This document shows, piece after piece, positions 44,980 through 53,210 of a stretch of 64,000 bases of DNA. Location of the stretch: assembly GCA_964236105.1 (NCBI GenBank), contig CAXSBC010000001.1, forward strand, positions 186,001 through 250,000, read 5' to 3'. The notes under the pieces are model-generated. The model searched no databases. It was given only the letters and a program-made list of their open reading frames with translations, and was not told the DNA's origin. The position numbers and the translations under genes are program-made. The stretch is from Lichenicola sp964236105. GTDB lineage: Bacteria; Pseudomonadota; Alphaproteobacteria; Acetobacterales; Acetobacteraceae. Numbering within the stretch: position 1 is the first letter of the stretch; each line of letters starts with the position of its first letter.

Positions 44980-45207
44980 CTAGCGGCGGCTGCCGCCGGC
45001 GGCCACGATCGTCTCGGCGGTGGAGCGGGCACCGCGGAAATAGCGTGCCGCCTGCTGCCGGAGCGCCGCCAGGCTCGGCAGCACCGCGCCATGCATCAGC
45101 CGCAGCCGGTCGTGGGTGGCGAAGAAGGCATGGTCGGTGCGGTTGGACTGCAGGATGGCGGTGCCGACGAACACGCCGTCGATCTCGACCACTTCACTTT
45201 GGAGCAT
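44980..45207 (-). CDS. Small protein of unknown function
   Basis: A 75-residue soluble protein starting at ATG 45207 (MLQSEVVEIDGVFVGTAILQ). The N-terminal part looks beta-stranded and a helical Ala/Leu/Arg segment follows (VLPSLAALRQQAARYF). The composition is less biased than that of neighbouring shadow frames and the N terminus looks natural, which supports a real gene. A longer version starting at 45303 adds 32 residues of poor quality. No family was recognised. It is on the same strand as the CDF gene with 120 bp between them; the upstream gap holds a 20-bp palindrome. Confidence 0.6.
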   Translation of the reverse strand: MLQSEVVEIDGVFVGTAILQSNRTDHAFFATHDRLRLMHGAVLPSLAALRQQAARYFRGARSTAETIVAAGGSRR

Positions 45208-45562
45208 CGATTTGAATCCCGGGGGAGGCTGGCCGCCGCAGCGGGCGGCATGGATCATAGGCAGGAGGCGGGCGGGCAAGAATGCGCCCGACAGCCAAGC
45301 CATCCCGGGCCGGCGTGACGTCGCCTCGTCATCCGTGCCTGCACCGACTGCAGCATCATCCCGCGCCTCGACCCTGGGGCCGCGCCGCGTGCCGCCCTGG
45401 CCAACCTAGGCAGTCCCGTCCCGCCGAAACAAGCAAACTTCTAAGTGATATCGATGTTTCACTACGATGACAGTCATAACGGCTGACGAACGAGGGCGTC
45501 ATCGCAGCATCGGGCAGGCGCCACCGGCCGCCCCGGTGCCGAGGGGGCCGAGACCGACATCG
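45208..45562. other. Gap between the small unknown gene and mdoH
   Basis: A 355-bp stretch with no gene. The part around 45425-45480 is distinctly AT-richer than its surroundings and contains a palindrome (45444-45463), as expected for the promoter of the leftward small gene. The remaining sequence lies downstream of mdoH. I see no RNA gene or mobile-element trace in it. Confidence 0.5.
45444..45463. promoter_or_regulatory. 20-bp imperfect palindrome
   Basis: AGTGA-N10-TCACT, perfect 5-bp arms with an AT-rich centre (TATCGATGTT). It lies in the most AT-rich part of the gap, about 240 bp upstream of the small leftward gene. It is similar in spirit to homodimer-regulator operators, though the spacing differs from the TGTGA-N6-TCACA of CRP. 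Binding protein unknown. Confidence 0.3.
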
Positions 45563-47719
45563 TCACGCGACGGCGGGCGGCTCCGGGACCCGGGCGAGTG
45601 CGAGCAGCCGGTCGAGGCCGATGTCGCTGCCGAGCACCGCGGCGCGCTCGGGCGGCGTCAGCAGCGCGAGAGCCGCCGCGAGGCTCGCCGCCTCGTCGAG
45701 CTTGGCGAGGCCAAGTGCCAGCAGCGGATCGAACGGATCGCGCCCGGGGACGCGCGCCGGCGGCAGCATGGCGCGGTGGGCCTGCATCAGCGCTGGATCG
45801 TCCAGCAGGCGGTGCAGGCTCTCGCCCGGCTGCAGGTCGCGGCCTGCCGCCTGCAGCTGCACCGCGCGCGCGAGCACCGCCGGCGGCGAAGCCTCCTCGG
45901 GGATGCGCAGCAGGCCCAGGCGGCGCAGCGCCAGGCCGGCCCCGCGTCCGGCGGTGAGCGACACCAGCGGCACCGCCAGCGCCAGCCCCAGCAGCACCGG
46001 CGACATCCAGGCGAACAGCGCCGGCGACACCGCCCAGGCGATCGCCGCCAGCAGCAGCCCGAACGCCATGTAGCGCCAGTAGCCCGACCAGACCACGCGA
46101 AGCGGGATGCGGCCGTCGTCGCGGCGCTGCGCGTTCCAGCCGGAGTCGCGGCCGGCCAGGATCGAGACCACGCCGCTGGTCTGGATCAGCATGGCGACCG
46201 GCGCGATCAGCCCGCCGATCAGCGTCTCGATCAGCAGCGACAGCAGCGCCCGCACGCCCCCGCCGGCGCCGCGCCGATCGGCCGGGTTGCACAGCAGGGC
46301 GACATAGGCCAGCAGCTTGGGCGCCAGCAGCACCGCCATGGTGCCGATGAACACCCACTTCGCCAGCACCGGATCGACGCGCGGCCAGTTCGGATACAGA
46401 AGCTTGGTGCCGCCGAAATACTCGGGCTTCACGAAGCGCGACTGCAGCGAGATCAGGATGCCGCAGAGCAGGAACACCAGCCACAGCGGTGCGGTGATGT
46501 AGGAGCCGATCCCCATCAGCAGGTGCAGCCGGCTGATCCAGTGCAGGCCGCGCGCCGGCAGCACGCCGGCATGCTGCAGGTTGCCCTGGCACCAGCGGCG
46601 GTCGCGTATGGCGATGTCGGTCAGCGAGGGCGGGCTCTCCTCGTAGGAGCCGGCCAGGCCCGGCACCATGTGGATCGCCCAGCCGCCGCGTCGCATCAGC
46701 GCGGCCTCGACGAAGTCGTGGCTGAGGATGTGGCCGCCGATCGGCCGCCTGCCTTCCAGCACCGGCAGCCCGGCCTCGCCCGCGAAGGCGCGGGTGCGGA
46801 TGATGGCGTTGTGGCCCCAGTAGTTGCCCTCCGAGCCGTGCCACCAGGCGATGCCGTAGGCGATCAGCGGCCCGTAGACGCGGCCGGCGAACTGCTGCAT
46901 GCGGGCGAACAGCGTGGAGCCGTTGACGATCACCGGCAGGGTCTGGATCAGGCCGACGGCCGGATGGCGCTCCATCGCGGCCGCGATGCGCACGACCGTC
47001 GACCCGTCCATGACGCTGTCGGCGTCGAGCGTGATCATCTGCGGATAGGCCGCCCCCCAGCGGCGCACCCATTCGCCAACGTTGCCGGCCTTGCGCTCGG
47101 TGTTCTTGGCCCGCCTCCGGTAGAAGATGCGGTCGTGTCCGCCGGTCGCCTCGCGCAGGCGCAGGAAGGCCGCCTCCTCCTCGAGCCACACATCCGGGTT
47201 GGTGGTGTCGGACAGGATGAACAGGTCGAACTGCGCCAGCCTGCCGGTGGCCTCGAGGCTCTCATAGATGGCGGCGAGGCCGGCCATCACCCGCGACGGG
47301 CTCTCGTTGTAGGTCGGCAGCAGCAGGGCGGTGCGGGTGGCGAGCTCGGGCAGCGGACCGTCGCGCTCGATGCCGAGCCCGAGCCCGCCGCGGCCGAGCA
47401 GCGACACGAAGCCGCCGAGCGCGGAGGTGAAGGCGAGCGAGATCCAGGCGAACAGCACCACGAACAGCGCCAGCACCAGCAGGCCCAGCGTGTTGGGTCC
47501 CTGCCCGTTCAGCACGAAATACATCTCGTAGCCGCCGGCGAGCGTCAGCAGCACGGCACCCCCGATCACCAGCAGGCGGCGCAGCGCCAGGCCCGGCGGC
47601 CGCGTCGCCGGGACCGCGCCAGGCGTGCCGCCCTCCGGCGCCGCGCGCAGCGACTGCACCGGCATGGCGAGCGGCGCCTCGGGCGGCAGCGCCGGTCGGG
47701 GGACCGTCAGGGGGTCCAA
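45563..47719 (-). CDS. mdoH: Glucans biosynthesis glucosyltransferase H
   Basis: Inner-membrane GT2 enzyme that makes the beta-1,2-glucan backbone of osmoregulated periplasmic glucans from UDP-glucose. The 718-residue protein has N-terminal membrane helices (LLVIGGAVLLTLAGGYEMYF), the catalytic domain with LLLPTYNES, LDADSVMDGS, GHILSHDFVEAALMRR and RRWCQGNLQH (the ED/QxxRW-type region reads RDRRWCQGN), then further helices to about 560. The TTG at 47719 is chosen because the product then starts MDPLTVPRPALPPEAPLAMP, which looks like the conserved N terminus; GTG 47731 and ATG 47665 are alternatives. It overlaps the end of mdoG by 13 bases, so the two are coupled. Confidence 0.95.
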   Translation of the reverse strand: MDPLTVPRPALPPEAPLAMPVQSLRAAPEGGTPGAVPATRPPGLALRRLLVIGGAVLLTLAGGYEMYFVLNGQGPNTLGLLVLALFVVLFAWISLAFTSALGGFVSLLGRGGLGLGIERDGPLPELATRTALLLPTYNESPSRVMAGLAAIYESLEATGRLAQFDLFILSDTTNPDVWLEEEAAFLRLREATGGHDRIFYRRRAKNTERKAGNVGEWVRRWGAAYPQMITLDADSVMDGSTVVRIAAAMERHPAVGLIQTLPVIVNGSTLFARMQQFAGRVYGPLIAYGIAWWHGSEGNYWGHNAIIRTRAFAGEAGLPVLEGRRPIGGHILSHDFVEAALMRRGGWAIHMVPGLAGSYEESPPSLTDIAIRDRRWCQGNLQHAGVLPARGLHWISRLHLLMGIGSYITAPLWLVFLLCGILISLQSRFVKPEYFGGTKLLYPNWPRVDPVLAKWVFIGTMAVLLAPKLLAYVALLCNPADRRGAGGGVRALLSLLIETLIGGLIAPVAMLIQTSGVVSILAGRDSGWNAQRRDDGRIPLRVVWSGYWRYMAFGLLLAAIAWAVSPALFAWMSPVLLGLALAVPLVSLTAGRGAGLALRRLGLLRIPEEASPPAVLARAVQLQAAGRDLQPGESLHRLLDDPALMQAHRAMLPPARVPGRDPFDPLLALGLAKLDEAASLAAALALLTPPERAAVLGSDIGLDRLLALARVPEPPAVA

Positions 47720-49248
47720 CGATACACCCACGCCTCGGACAGCGCCGCCTGCTCGCCCGCCAGCGTGCAGTGCAGCTCGGCGCTGCGGGCGCTGCCGGGG
47801 TGGAACTCGAAGGTGATGCGCCAGCCATGGATCTCCGGGTTCTGCACCACCACGACGTTGCGGATGTCGCCGACGCTGGCGCCGAGATCGGCATGCAGCC
47901 TGGCATCCGCGCCGAGGGCCTTCAGCGCCTCGCCGGTGAAGTCGAGGATCACGAAGCGGCCCTTGTGGTCGTCGGTGGCGCCGATGCGGGTCTGGCTGAC
48001 GCGGGCGAGGCCGGTGGACCAGGGATTGTCCCAGCACCAGTGCATCCGGTACGTGTAGGCATACTCGCCGCCTGCCGCGAGCGGCGCCTTCGGCCGCCAG
48101 AAGGCGACGATGTTGTCGTTGACCTCGTTCGGCGTGGGCAGCTCGACCAGGTCGACGCCGCCCTCGCCCCAGTCGCCGATCGGCTCGATCCACAAGGACG
48201 GGCGCTTCTCGTAGTTCAGCGCCAGGTCCTGGAAGTCGTCGAAGGCGCGCTTGCGCTGCATCAGCCCGAAGCCCTTCGGCGTCACGTCGGAAAAGGCGCT
48301 GAACTGCAGGTCGATCGGGTTGACCAGCGGGCGCCACAGCTGGTCGCCCTTGCCGGTCCACATCGACAGCCCCTCGCTGTCGTGGGCGGCCGGACGCGCA
48401 TCGTCGATATGCTGGCGGTCGTTGGCGTCGAAATAGAACATGCCGGTCAGCGGCGCGATGCCGGACGAGGCGATCGCGCGGCGCGGATACAGCACGGTCT
48501 CGACATCGAAGATGGTCTCGTCGCCGGGCCGTATGGTGAAGCGGTAGGCGCCGGTGACGGTCGGGCTGTCGAGCAGGGCATGCACCACGATGGCGCTCAT
48601 GCCCGCCTGCGGCTTCTCCAGCCAGAAGGCGCGGAACAGCGCGAACTCCTCGCGGCTCTCGCCGGTGCCGTTGGCAAAGCCGCGCGCCGACAGCCCGTAA
48701 TCCTGGCCCTTGGCGACGGCGCGGAAGTAGCTGGCACCGAGAAACACGCAGATCTCGTCGAAATAGTCCGGCCGGTTGATCGGGTAGTGGATGCGAAAGC
48801 CCGCGAAGCCGAGATCGTCGGGAACGCGCAGACGCGGGTCCTCGTAGGTGAACAGATCGGGGTTGTAGCCGACGCGGGCGGCCTGGCCGTTCTGCACCTC
48901 GAAGATGTCGATGCGCGGACGGTACAGGAAGCCGCGCGGCAGGAACTCGACCTGGAAGTTGAGCCCCTGGCCGCGCCACAGCGCGCTGTCCTTGCGGAAG
49001 CGCACGCCGCGATACTGGTCGAAGCTCATCGCGTTGATCGGACCCGGCAGCCTCTCCTCCGGCGCGCCATAGCCGTGCCGGGACATCGCCTGCGCCAGGC
49101 GGCGCACGGTGGCGCCGTCGAAGGCGCCGGGGCCCGCTGCCGGCAGCGGCTCGGCCGCCATCGCCGAGGCCAGCAGGCCGCGTGCGGCCAGTGCCGCCAC
49201 CGTGGCGCCCGCACCGGCCTGGACCAGATCGCGTCGGAACAAAGCCAC
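47707..49248 (-). CDS. mdoG: Periplasmic glucan biosynthesis protein G (OpgG/MdoG)
   Basis: A 513-residue periplasmic protein required with MdoH to build osmoregulated periplasmic glucans, thought to act on the nascent chain. The N terminus MALFRRDLVQAGAGATVAAL is a twin-arginine-type signal (FRRDLVQ) followed by a hydrophobic stretch and an AMA cleavage region near residue 31. Conserved blocks include FDQYRGVRFR, GFAGFRIHYPIN, YFDANDRQHIDDARPAAHDS and EPIGDWGEGGVDLVELPTP. The start is GTG 49248. Its Shine-Dalgarno-like AGGGGG lies in the 3' arm of a hairpin listed separately, which could control translation. The gene is divergent from the alginate-export-type porin. Confidence 0.95.
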   Translation of the reverse strand: MALFRRDLVQAGAGATVAALAARGLLASAMAAEPLPAAGPGAFDGATVRRLAQAMSRHGYGAPEERLPGPINAMSFDQYRGVRFRKDSALWRGQGLNFQVEFLPRGFLYRPRIDIFEVQNGQAARVGYNPDLFTYEDPRLRVPDDLGFAGFRIHYPINRPDYFDEICVFLGASYFRAVAKGQDYGLSARGFANGTGESREEFALFRAFWLEKPQAGMSAIVVHALLDSPTVTGAYRFTIRPGDETIFDVETVLYPRRAIASSGIAPLTGMFYFDANDRQHIDDARPAAHDSEGLSMWTGKGDQLWRPLVNPIDLQFSAFSDVTPKGFGLMQRKRAFDDFQDLALNYEKRPSLWIEPIGDWGEGGVDLVELPTPNEVNDNIVAFWRPKAPLAAGGEYAYTYRMHWCWDNPWSTGLARVSQTRIGATDDHKGRFVILDFTGEALKALGADARLHADLGASVGDIRNVVVVQNPEIHGWRITFEFHPGSARSAELHCTLAGEQAALSEAWVYRWTP

Positions 49249-49255
49249 TCTTGAT

Positions 49256-49295
49256 CCCCCTGGTCCCGACCCGTCGTCAGGGTCCTATCAGGGGG
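49256..49295 (-). promoter_or_regulatory. Nested inverted repeat over the mdoG ribosome-binding site
   Basis: In the mdoG leader, CCCCCTG and CAGGGGG (outer 7-bp arms, 49289-49295 and 49256-49262) enclose GACCC and GGGTC (inner 5-bp arms, 49280-49284 and 49268-49272, 7-base loop). The outer 3' arm contains the AGGGGG that would serve as Shine-Dalgarno seven bases before the GTG. Folding would hide the ribosome-binding site, so an attenuation or thermosensor-like control of glucan synthesis is possible. Seen in sequence; function inferred. Confidence 0.45.
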
Positions 49296-49381
49296 TCCCG
49301 GCTATGGCAATTTAACGGCATCAGGCCGCGACCGGACGGAGATGCGGCACCGAAGCCACAACGGCCAGCTTTCTCATGACA

Positions 49382-49393
49382 CGGAACGTTCCG
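49382..49393. promoter_or_regulatory. 12-bp perfect palindrome between mdoG and porin gene
   Basis: CGGAACGTTCCG is a perfect palindrome in the 243-bp divergent region, about 134 bp upstream of the mdoG start and 99 bp upstream of the porin start. It could be an operator acting on both genes. It does not match the alphaproteobacterial LexA box (GAAC-N7-GTTC), since the arms here abut. Regulator unknown. Confidence 0.4.
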
Positions 49394-49491
49394 CCCTTGC
49401 AGCGTCAATGCACGATCTTTAACCGCTATATCCCACTATGCGACCAAGCCATCGTTCAATAGATCAACACCAGCGTCAGAGTGGGTTCGTC

Positions 49492-51138
49492 ATGCCTGTT
49501 CCTCCCGCTCCCGGGTCGTCGCCTCGCACGCACCGCCTGCCGCTCGCCGCCTGGCCGCTGGCCGGGCTGCTGCTGACGGGCGGAATGATCGACCGGGCCT
49601 GCGCACAGGGCCATTCGCCCACGCTGCACACCACGCCGGAGTTCTCGGCATTGCCGCAGACGCGCTCCAACCCGACCAAGGCGCAGGCGCCCAAGGACAT
49701 CCACACCTTCGACTGGGGCGTGTTCAACCGGCTCGACGGCTCGCCGGCGGGCTTCGGGCCGGTGGCGCGCTACGGCGCCGTGCGCTGGGCCGAGGACTGG
49801 AGCGCGCTGCGCGACCCGAGGCTGCGCACCGACTTCTTCGATCCGCTCAAGTTCATCCCGCTCGACGACAGCAAGGACATCTACCTCACGCTGAGCGGGG
49901 AAAGCCGGCTCAAGAACTGGTTCGAGAACCGGCCCTTCCTCGGCACCCAGAAGCCCGACGATTCCGGCCGCCTGACGGTGCGCAACACCGTGGGCGCCGA
50001 CCTGCATCTCGGCGAGCATCTGCGGGTCTATGGCGAGCTCATCAACGGTGACGCCGCCGGCTGGGGCGGCTACGGCTACAACACGACCTACCGCACCCGT
50101 CTCGACGTGCAGCAGCTGTTCGTGGAGGCCAAGGCCCGGCTGGCTGGCGCGCAGACCGGCGTGATGTTCGGCCGCCAGGAGTTCCTGGACGCGCCCAACT
50201 ACGTGCTCTACCTGCGCGAGACGCCGGACCTGCCGCTGTCGTGGAACGGCGTGCGCGGCTACGCGGTCTGGCCGCGCTTCCGCCTCGACGCGTGGGACTT
50301 CCTGCAGACCAACACGGCACCGCAGCAGCTGTTCCACGACACCGAGAACTACGGCGCCCGGCTGTGGGGCGGCTACGGCTCCTATGCGGTGCCGGACTAC
50401 AAGGTCCTGAACCAGCCCGGCATCACCTTCGTCGACCTGTTCTATCTCGGCTACCTGCTCGGCGGCACGCCGGCGGCGATCACCACCGCCACCAGCACGC
50501 AGTCCGGCACCACGATCCGCCACAATTACGGCACCCGCATCTGGGGCCGCGCCGGGCCGATCGAGTTCTCCTTCGGCGGGCTCTACCAGGGCGGCGAGTT
50601 CCGGCCGGTGCGCAACGGCGCGACCCGGGACGTGGAGGCGTTCTCGATCAACAACTTCCTCGGCTACCGCTTCCAGAACATCTATGGCCGGCCGCTGCTC
50701 GGCGTGCAGGCCGACATCTACTCGGGCGGCAACTACAACAAGAAGACCGGCAGCGAGGGCACCTACATCGCGCCCTACAACCCGTCGACCAACTACCTCG
50801 ACACCACCACCTACTTCGCGCCGTCGAACCTGGTGGCGATCTCGCCGCAGCTGGACTACACCCCGTCCGCCTCGACGCTGCTGCGCTTCAAGGTGCCGAT
50901 CCTGTGGCGCGAGAACACCAACGACACGGTCTACGGCTCGGGCCGGACCTACGCCTTCCGCAGCCGCTACAGCGGCGGCTATGTCGGCACGGTGCCGCAG
51001 GTGAGCTTCGCCTGGCGCATCACCCGTCACCTGACCTGGAGCCACGATCTGGCGCGCTTCTTCGCCTCGCGCGAGATCCAGAAGGCCGGCGCGTCGGACG
51101 GCACCTACTACCTGTCCACCCTGGCCTTCCGCTTCTGA
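49492..51138 (+). CDS. Alginate-export-family outer-membrane porin
   Basis: A 548-residue outer-membrane beta-barrel protein. A signal peptide (hydrophobic core LPLAAWPLAGLLLTGG, cleavage near ACAQ) leads to a long alternating-strand barrel; DIYLTLSGESRLKNWFENRP, TGVMFGRQEFLDAP and the final LSTLAFRF with terminal Phe fit the Alginate_exp (AlgE-like) family. AlgE exports alginate; relatives in other bacteria are general porins of unknown cargo, and no alginate-synthesis genes are in the window. ATG 49492 is preferred over ATG 49438, which adds 18 residues without a signal. It is divergent from mdoG, 243 bp apart, so envelope functions are clustered. Confidence 0.88.
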   Translation: MPVPPAPGSSPRTHRLPLAAWPLAGLLLTGGMIDRACAQGHSPTLHTTPEFSALPQTRSNPTKAQAPKDIHTFDWGVFNRLDGSPAGFGPVARYGAVRWAEDWSALRDPRLRTDFFDPLKFIPLDDSKDIYLTLSGESRLKNWFENRPFLGTQKPDDSGRLTVRNTVGADLHLGEHLRVYGELINGDAAGWGGYGYNTTYRTRLDVQQLFVEAKARLAGAQTGVMFGRQEFLDAPNYVLYLRETPDLPLSWNGVRGYAVWPRFRLDAWDFLQTNTAPQQLFHDTENYGARLWGGYGSYAVPDYKVLNQPGITFVDLFYLGYLLGGTPAAITTATSTQSGTTIRHNYGTRIWGRAGPIEFSFGGLYQGGEFRPVRNGATRDVEAFSINNFLGYRFQNIYGRPLLGVQADIYSGGNYNKKTGSEGTYIAPYNPSTNYLDTTTYFAPSNLVAISPQLDYTPSASTLLRFKVPILWRENTNDTVYGSGRTYAFRSRYSGGYVGTVPQVSFAWRITRHLTWSHDLARFFASREIQKAGASDGTYYLSTLAFRF

Positions 51139-51182
51139 CCGCCCGGGCGCCCGCGGCGGCGCCCGATCGCCGGAGCCACCAC

Positions 51183-51737
51183 GTGCCGCAGCACCCGCCT
51201 GTCCTGCCGCTCTGCCTGGGCCTCCTGCTCGGCGCCTGCGCCGTGCAGGATTCCCGCATCGCCGGCCGCGCCCAGACCAGGCTGCTCGGCCTGAGCGAGG
51301 TGGATCTCGAATCCTGCCTCGGCGCGCCCGACCAGCATGCGAGCTTCGGCGCCACCGACGTGCTGACCTACTACGCCACCTCGAGCAGCTCGACGAGCTA
51401 CGCGCTGCCCATCGTCGGCGGGCTCGCCCTGTCGAACGGCGGCTATTGCCACGCCACCATCCGCCTCGATGCCGGCCGGGTGACCCGGCTGCTGTATTCG
51501 GGCGAGAAGAACGCGACCCTGGCGCCCAACGCCTATTGCGCGCCGATCCTGCGCACCTGCCTGGCCTGGCTGGACGCGCATCCGGAGGCGGCGAGCCCGG
51601 GTGCCGCCACCGCGACCCGCACCGGCGCCGCCAGCCCGCAGGCGGGCGTCCCGCCCGGCGCACCCAGCGGCGCCCCGCAGCCGGGCGCCTCCACCGCCGC
51701 CCTGCCCGGCAACATGCCAACCCCGACGCCGCGCTAG
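51183..51737 (+). CDS. Putative lipoprotein
   Basis: A 184-residue protein starting at GTG 51183, with a short hydrophobic signal and the lipobox LLLGAC (lipidated C19), so it is expected to be anchored to the inner or outer membrane. The mature part contains GLSEVDLESCLGAPDQHASF, which resembles the helix-turn at the start of small SmpA/OmlA-like lipoproteins, then TDVLTYYATSSSSTSY and a beta-rich segment with a CAPILRTC cysteine pair. The last 40 residues are a Pro/Gly/Ala-rich tail. It follows the porin by 44 bp on the same strand, so it may be co-transcribed. No function is assigned. Confidence 0.8.
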   Translation: MPQHPPVLPLCLGLLLGACAVQDSRIAGRAQTRLLGLSEVDLESCLGAPDQHASFGATDVLTYYATSSSSTSYALPIVGGLALSNGGYCHATIRLDAGRVTRLLYSGEKNATLAPNAYCAPILRTCLAWLDAHPEAASPGAATATRTGAASPQAGVPPGAPSGAPQPGASTAALPGNMPTPTPR

Positions 51738-51918
51738 CCGGGCGGGATGGGCGGTTGCTCCGGGAGCCGCTCAAGGCCGTCCTGCCTGCGCACGTGCCAC
51801 CCGTCGTGCAGAGGTTTGCCGGGTCTGCGCCGAACCGCCAGGATGGGAGGAACGGCTGCGGGCTTCGCAGGCCTCCCGATACGGCTCGGGCCGGCCCTCG
51901 CCGACGAAGGACGATCCC

Positions 51919-52794
51919 ATGGGCCAAGCCGATGAAGACCAGACGGACCACCCCGAGGGGCATGCGCTCAGCGCCGCATCGAGCCTGTCGGACGTATCCG
52001 AGCCAGAGCGGGAGATCATCGAAGCGCACGGCCGTCCGAACGCGGCCCTCATCCACGAGACGATCAGGGCGGAGGGCGAAGGCGAGCTGGCCCGCTCGCC
52101 GTCGGCCCTGCTGCTGTCCAGCCTGGCGGCCGGACTCGCGATGGGTCTGTCCCTGATCACCGAAGGCCTGCTTCGTGCGCACCTGCCCGATGCGCCCTGG
52201 CGGGACCTCGTGAGCAAGCTGGGCTATGCCGTGGGCTTCCTCGTCGTGGTGCTGGGACGGCAGCAGCTCTTCACCGAGAACACCCTGACCCCGATCCTGC
52301 CGCTTCTGTACAACCGCACCATGCAAACCTTCGGCAACGTCGCGCGGCTCTGGGTCCTCGTTCTCGTCGCCAACATCGCGGGGACATGGGCCATCTCGGC
52401 CGTGCTTGCCGGAAGCGACCTGTTCCCCCCGGACATCAAGGACGCGTTCTCGGCCGTCAGCAGGCACGTCGTCGCGGCGTCGTTCGGGACCACCGTCCTG
52501 AAGGGGATCTTCGCGGGGTGGCTGATCGCGCTGCTGGTCTGGCTCATGCCGGGAGCCGGGGAAGCCCGCTTCACCGTCATCGTGCTTCTCACCTGGCTCA
52601 TCTCGCTCGCGGGATTTGCCCACGTGGTGGCCGGCTCGGTCGATGCGAGCTTCCTGGTGCTTTCGAACCAGGCGAGCATTGTCGACTACCTTTGGCGCTT
52701 CTTCACGCCGACACTGCTCGGAAACATCGTCGGAGGCACCGCGCTGGTCGCCGTTCTCAACTACGGACAGGTGGCGAGCGAAGTCGAAGCCTGA
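51919..52794 (+). CDS. Formate/nitrite transporter (FNT) family protein
   Basis: A 291-residue inner-membrane channel/transporter with about six hydrophobic segments after an 80-residue hydrophilic acidic N terminus. Family-typical parts are LAAGLAMGLSLITEG, GRQQLFTENTLTPILPL, GIFAGWLIALLVWLMPGA and ISLAGFAHVVAGSVDAS, the last holding a conserved Gly/Ala/His region like the FNT pore. The form with a long N terminus (YfdC-like) is less well studied than FocA or NirC, so the cargo (formate, nitrite or another small anion) is not assigned. ATG 51919 was chosen because the hydrophilic start reads naturally. It is 181 bp from the lipoprotein, so its own promoter is likely. Confidence 0.88.
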   Translation: MGQADEDQTDHPEGHALSAASSLSDVSEPEREIIEAHGRPNAALIHETIRAEGEGELARSPSALLLSSLAAGLAMGLSLITEGLLRAHLPDAPWRDLVSKLGYAVGFLVVVLGRQQLFTENTLTPILPLLYNRTMQTFGNVARLWVLVLVANIAGTWAISAVLAGSDLFPPDIKDAFSAVSRHVVAASFGTTVLKGIFAGWLIALLVWLMPGAGEARFTVIVLLTWLISLAGFAHVVAGSVDASFLVLSNQASIVDYLWRFFTPTLLGNIVGGTALVAVLNYGQVASEVEA

Positions 52795-53210
52795 GATCGC
52801 TTCACTCCGCCATCACGGACCATGAGCGTCCGCTCCGGTCGAACCTGCCGCCGATCGCCTGCGGTCAGGGAGAATCCAGGACGCGCGGCGAGCGGCTTGC
52901 CGGGTCGTGAGGCTGTCCGATCGCCGGGTGCGGCGGACCTCCGGGTGCGGCCGAGGCGGACGCGGTCCAGCGCGGTCTGGCCTATCCTGTCCGGTTGCGT
53001 TACCACGGGATGGCTGATCCGGCGATGGGAGCGACGACGACCGCCTTGGTTCGGGTTACCGCGGGGATCGCACTGGACGAGGCCGAGCCGTATGAGGGCG
53101 TCATGCGGGCCTCCGGCGCTGGCAGGCAGACCGCGACCTGAAGCGGCCGCCCAGCCGGCCACCGGGTGACTGACTGCCAGCCATCCCCTTCACCTGGAGC
53201 CCGTTTTCCG
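52795..53210. other. Intergenic region before the OprB porin
   Basis: A 416-bp stretch with no gene I can support. Frames in both directions are Arg/Pro-rich and lack domains. It probably carries the OprB-family porin promoter. No RNA gene, inverted repeat of note or mobile-element remnant was seen. Confidence 0.5.

Noticed and set aside
45563..48979. Single 1138-codon frame fusing mdoH with part of mdoG
   Set aside because: Only the part from 47719 is MdoH-like; upstream is mdoG read in the wrong frame, while true mdoG is intact from 49248 to 47707.
52822..53169. 115-codon rightward frame in the gap before the OprB porin
   Set aside because: Arg-rich, no domain, no ribosome-binding site, and equally long frames exist on the opposite strand.
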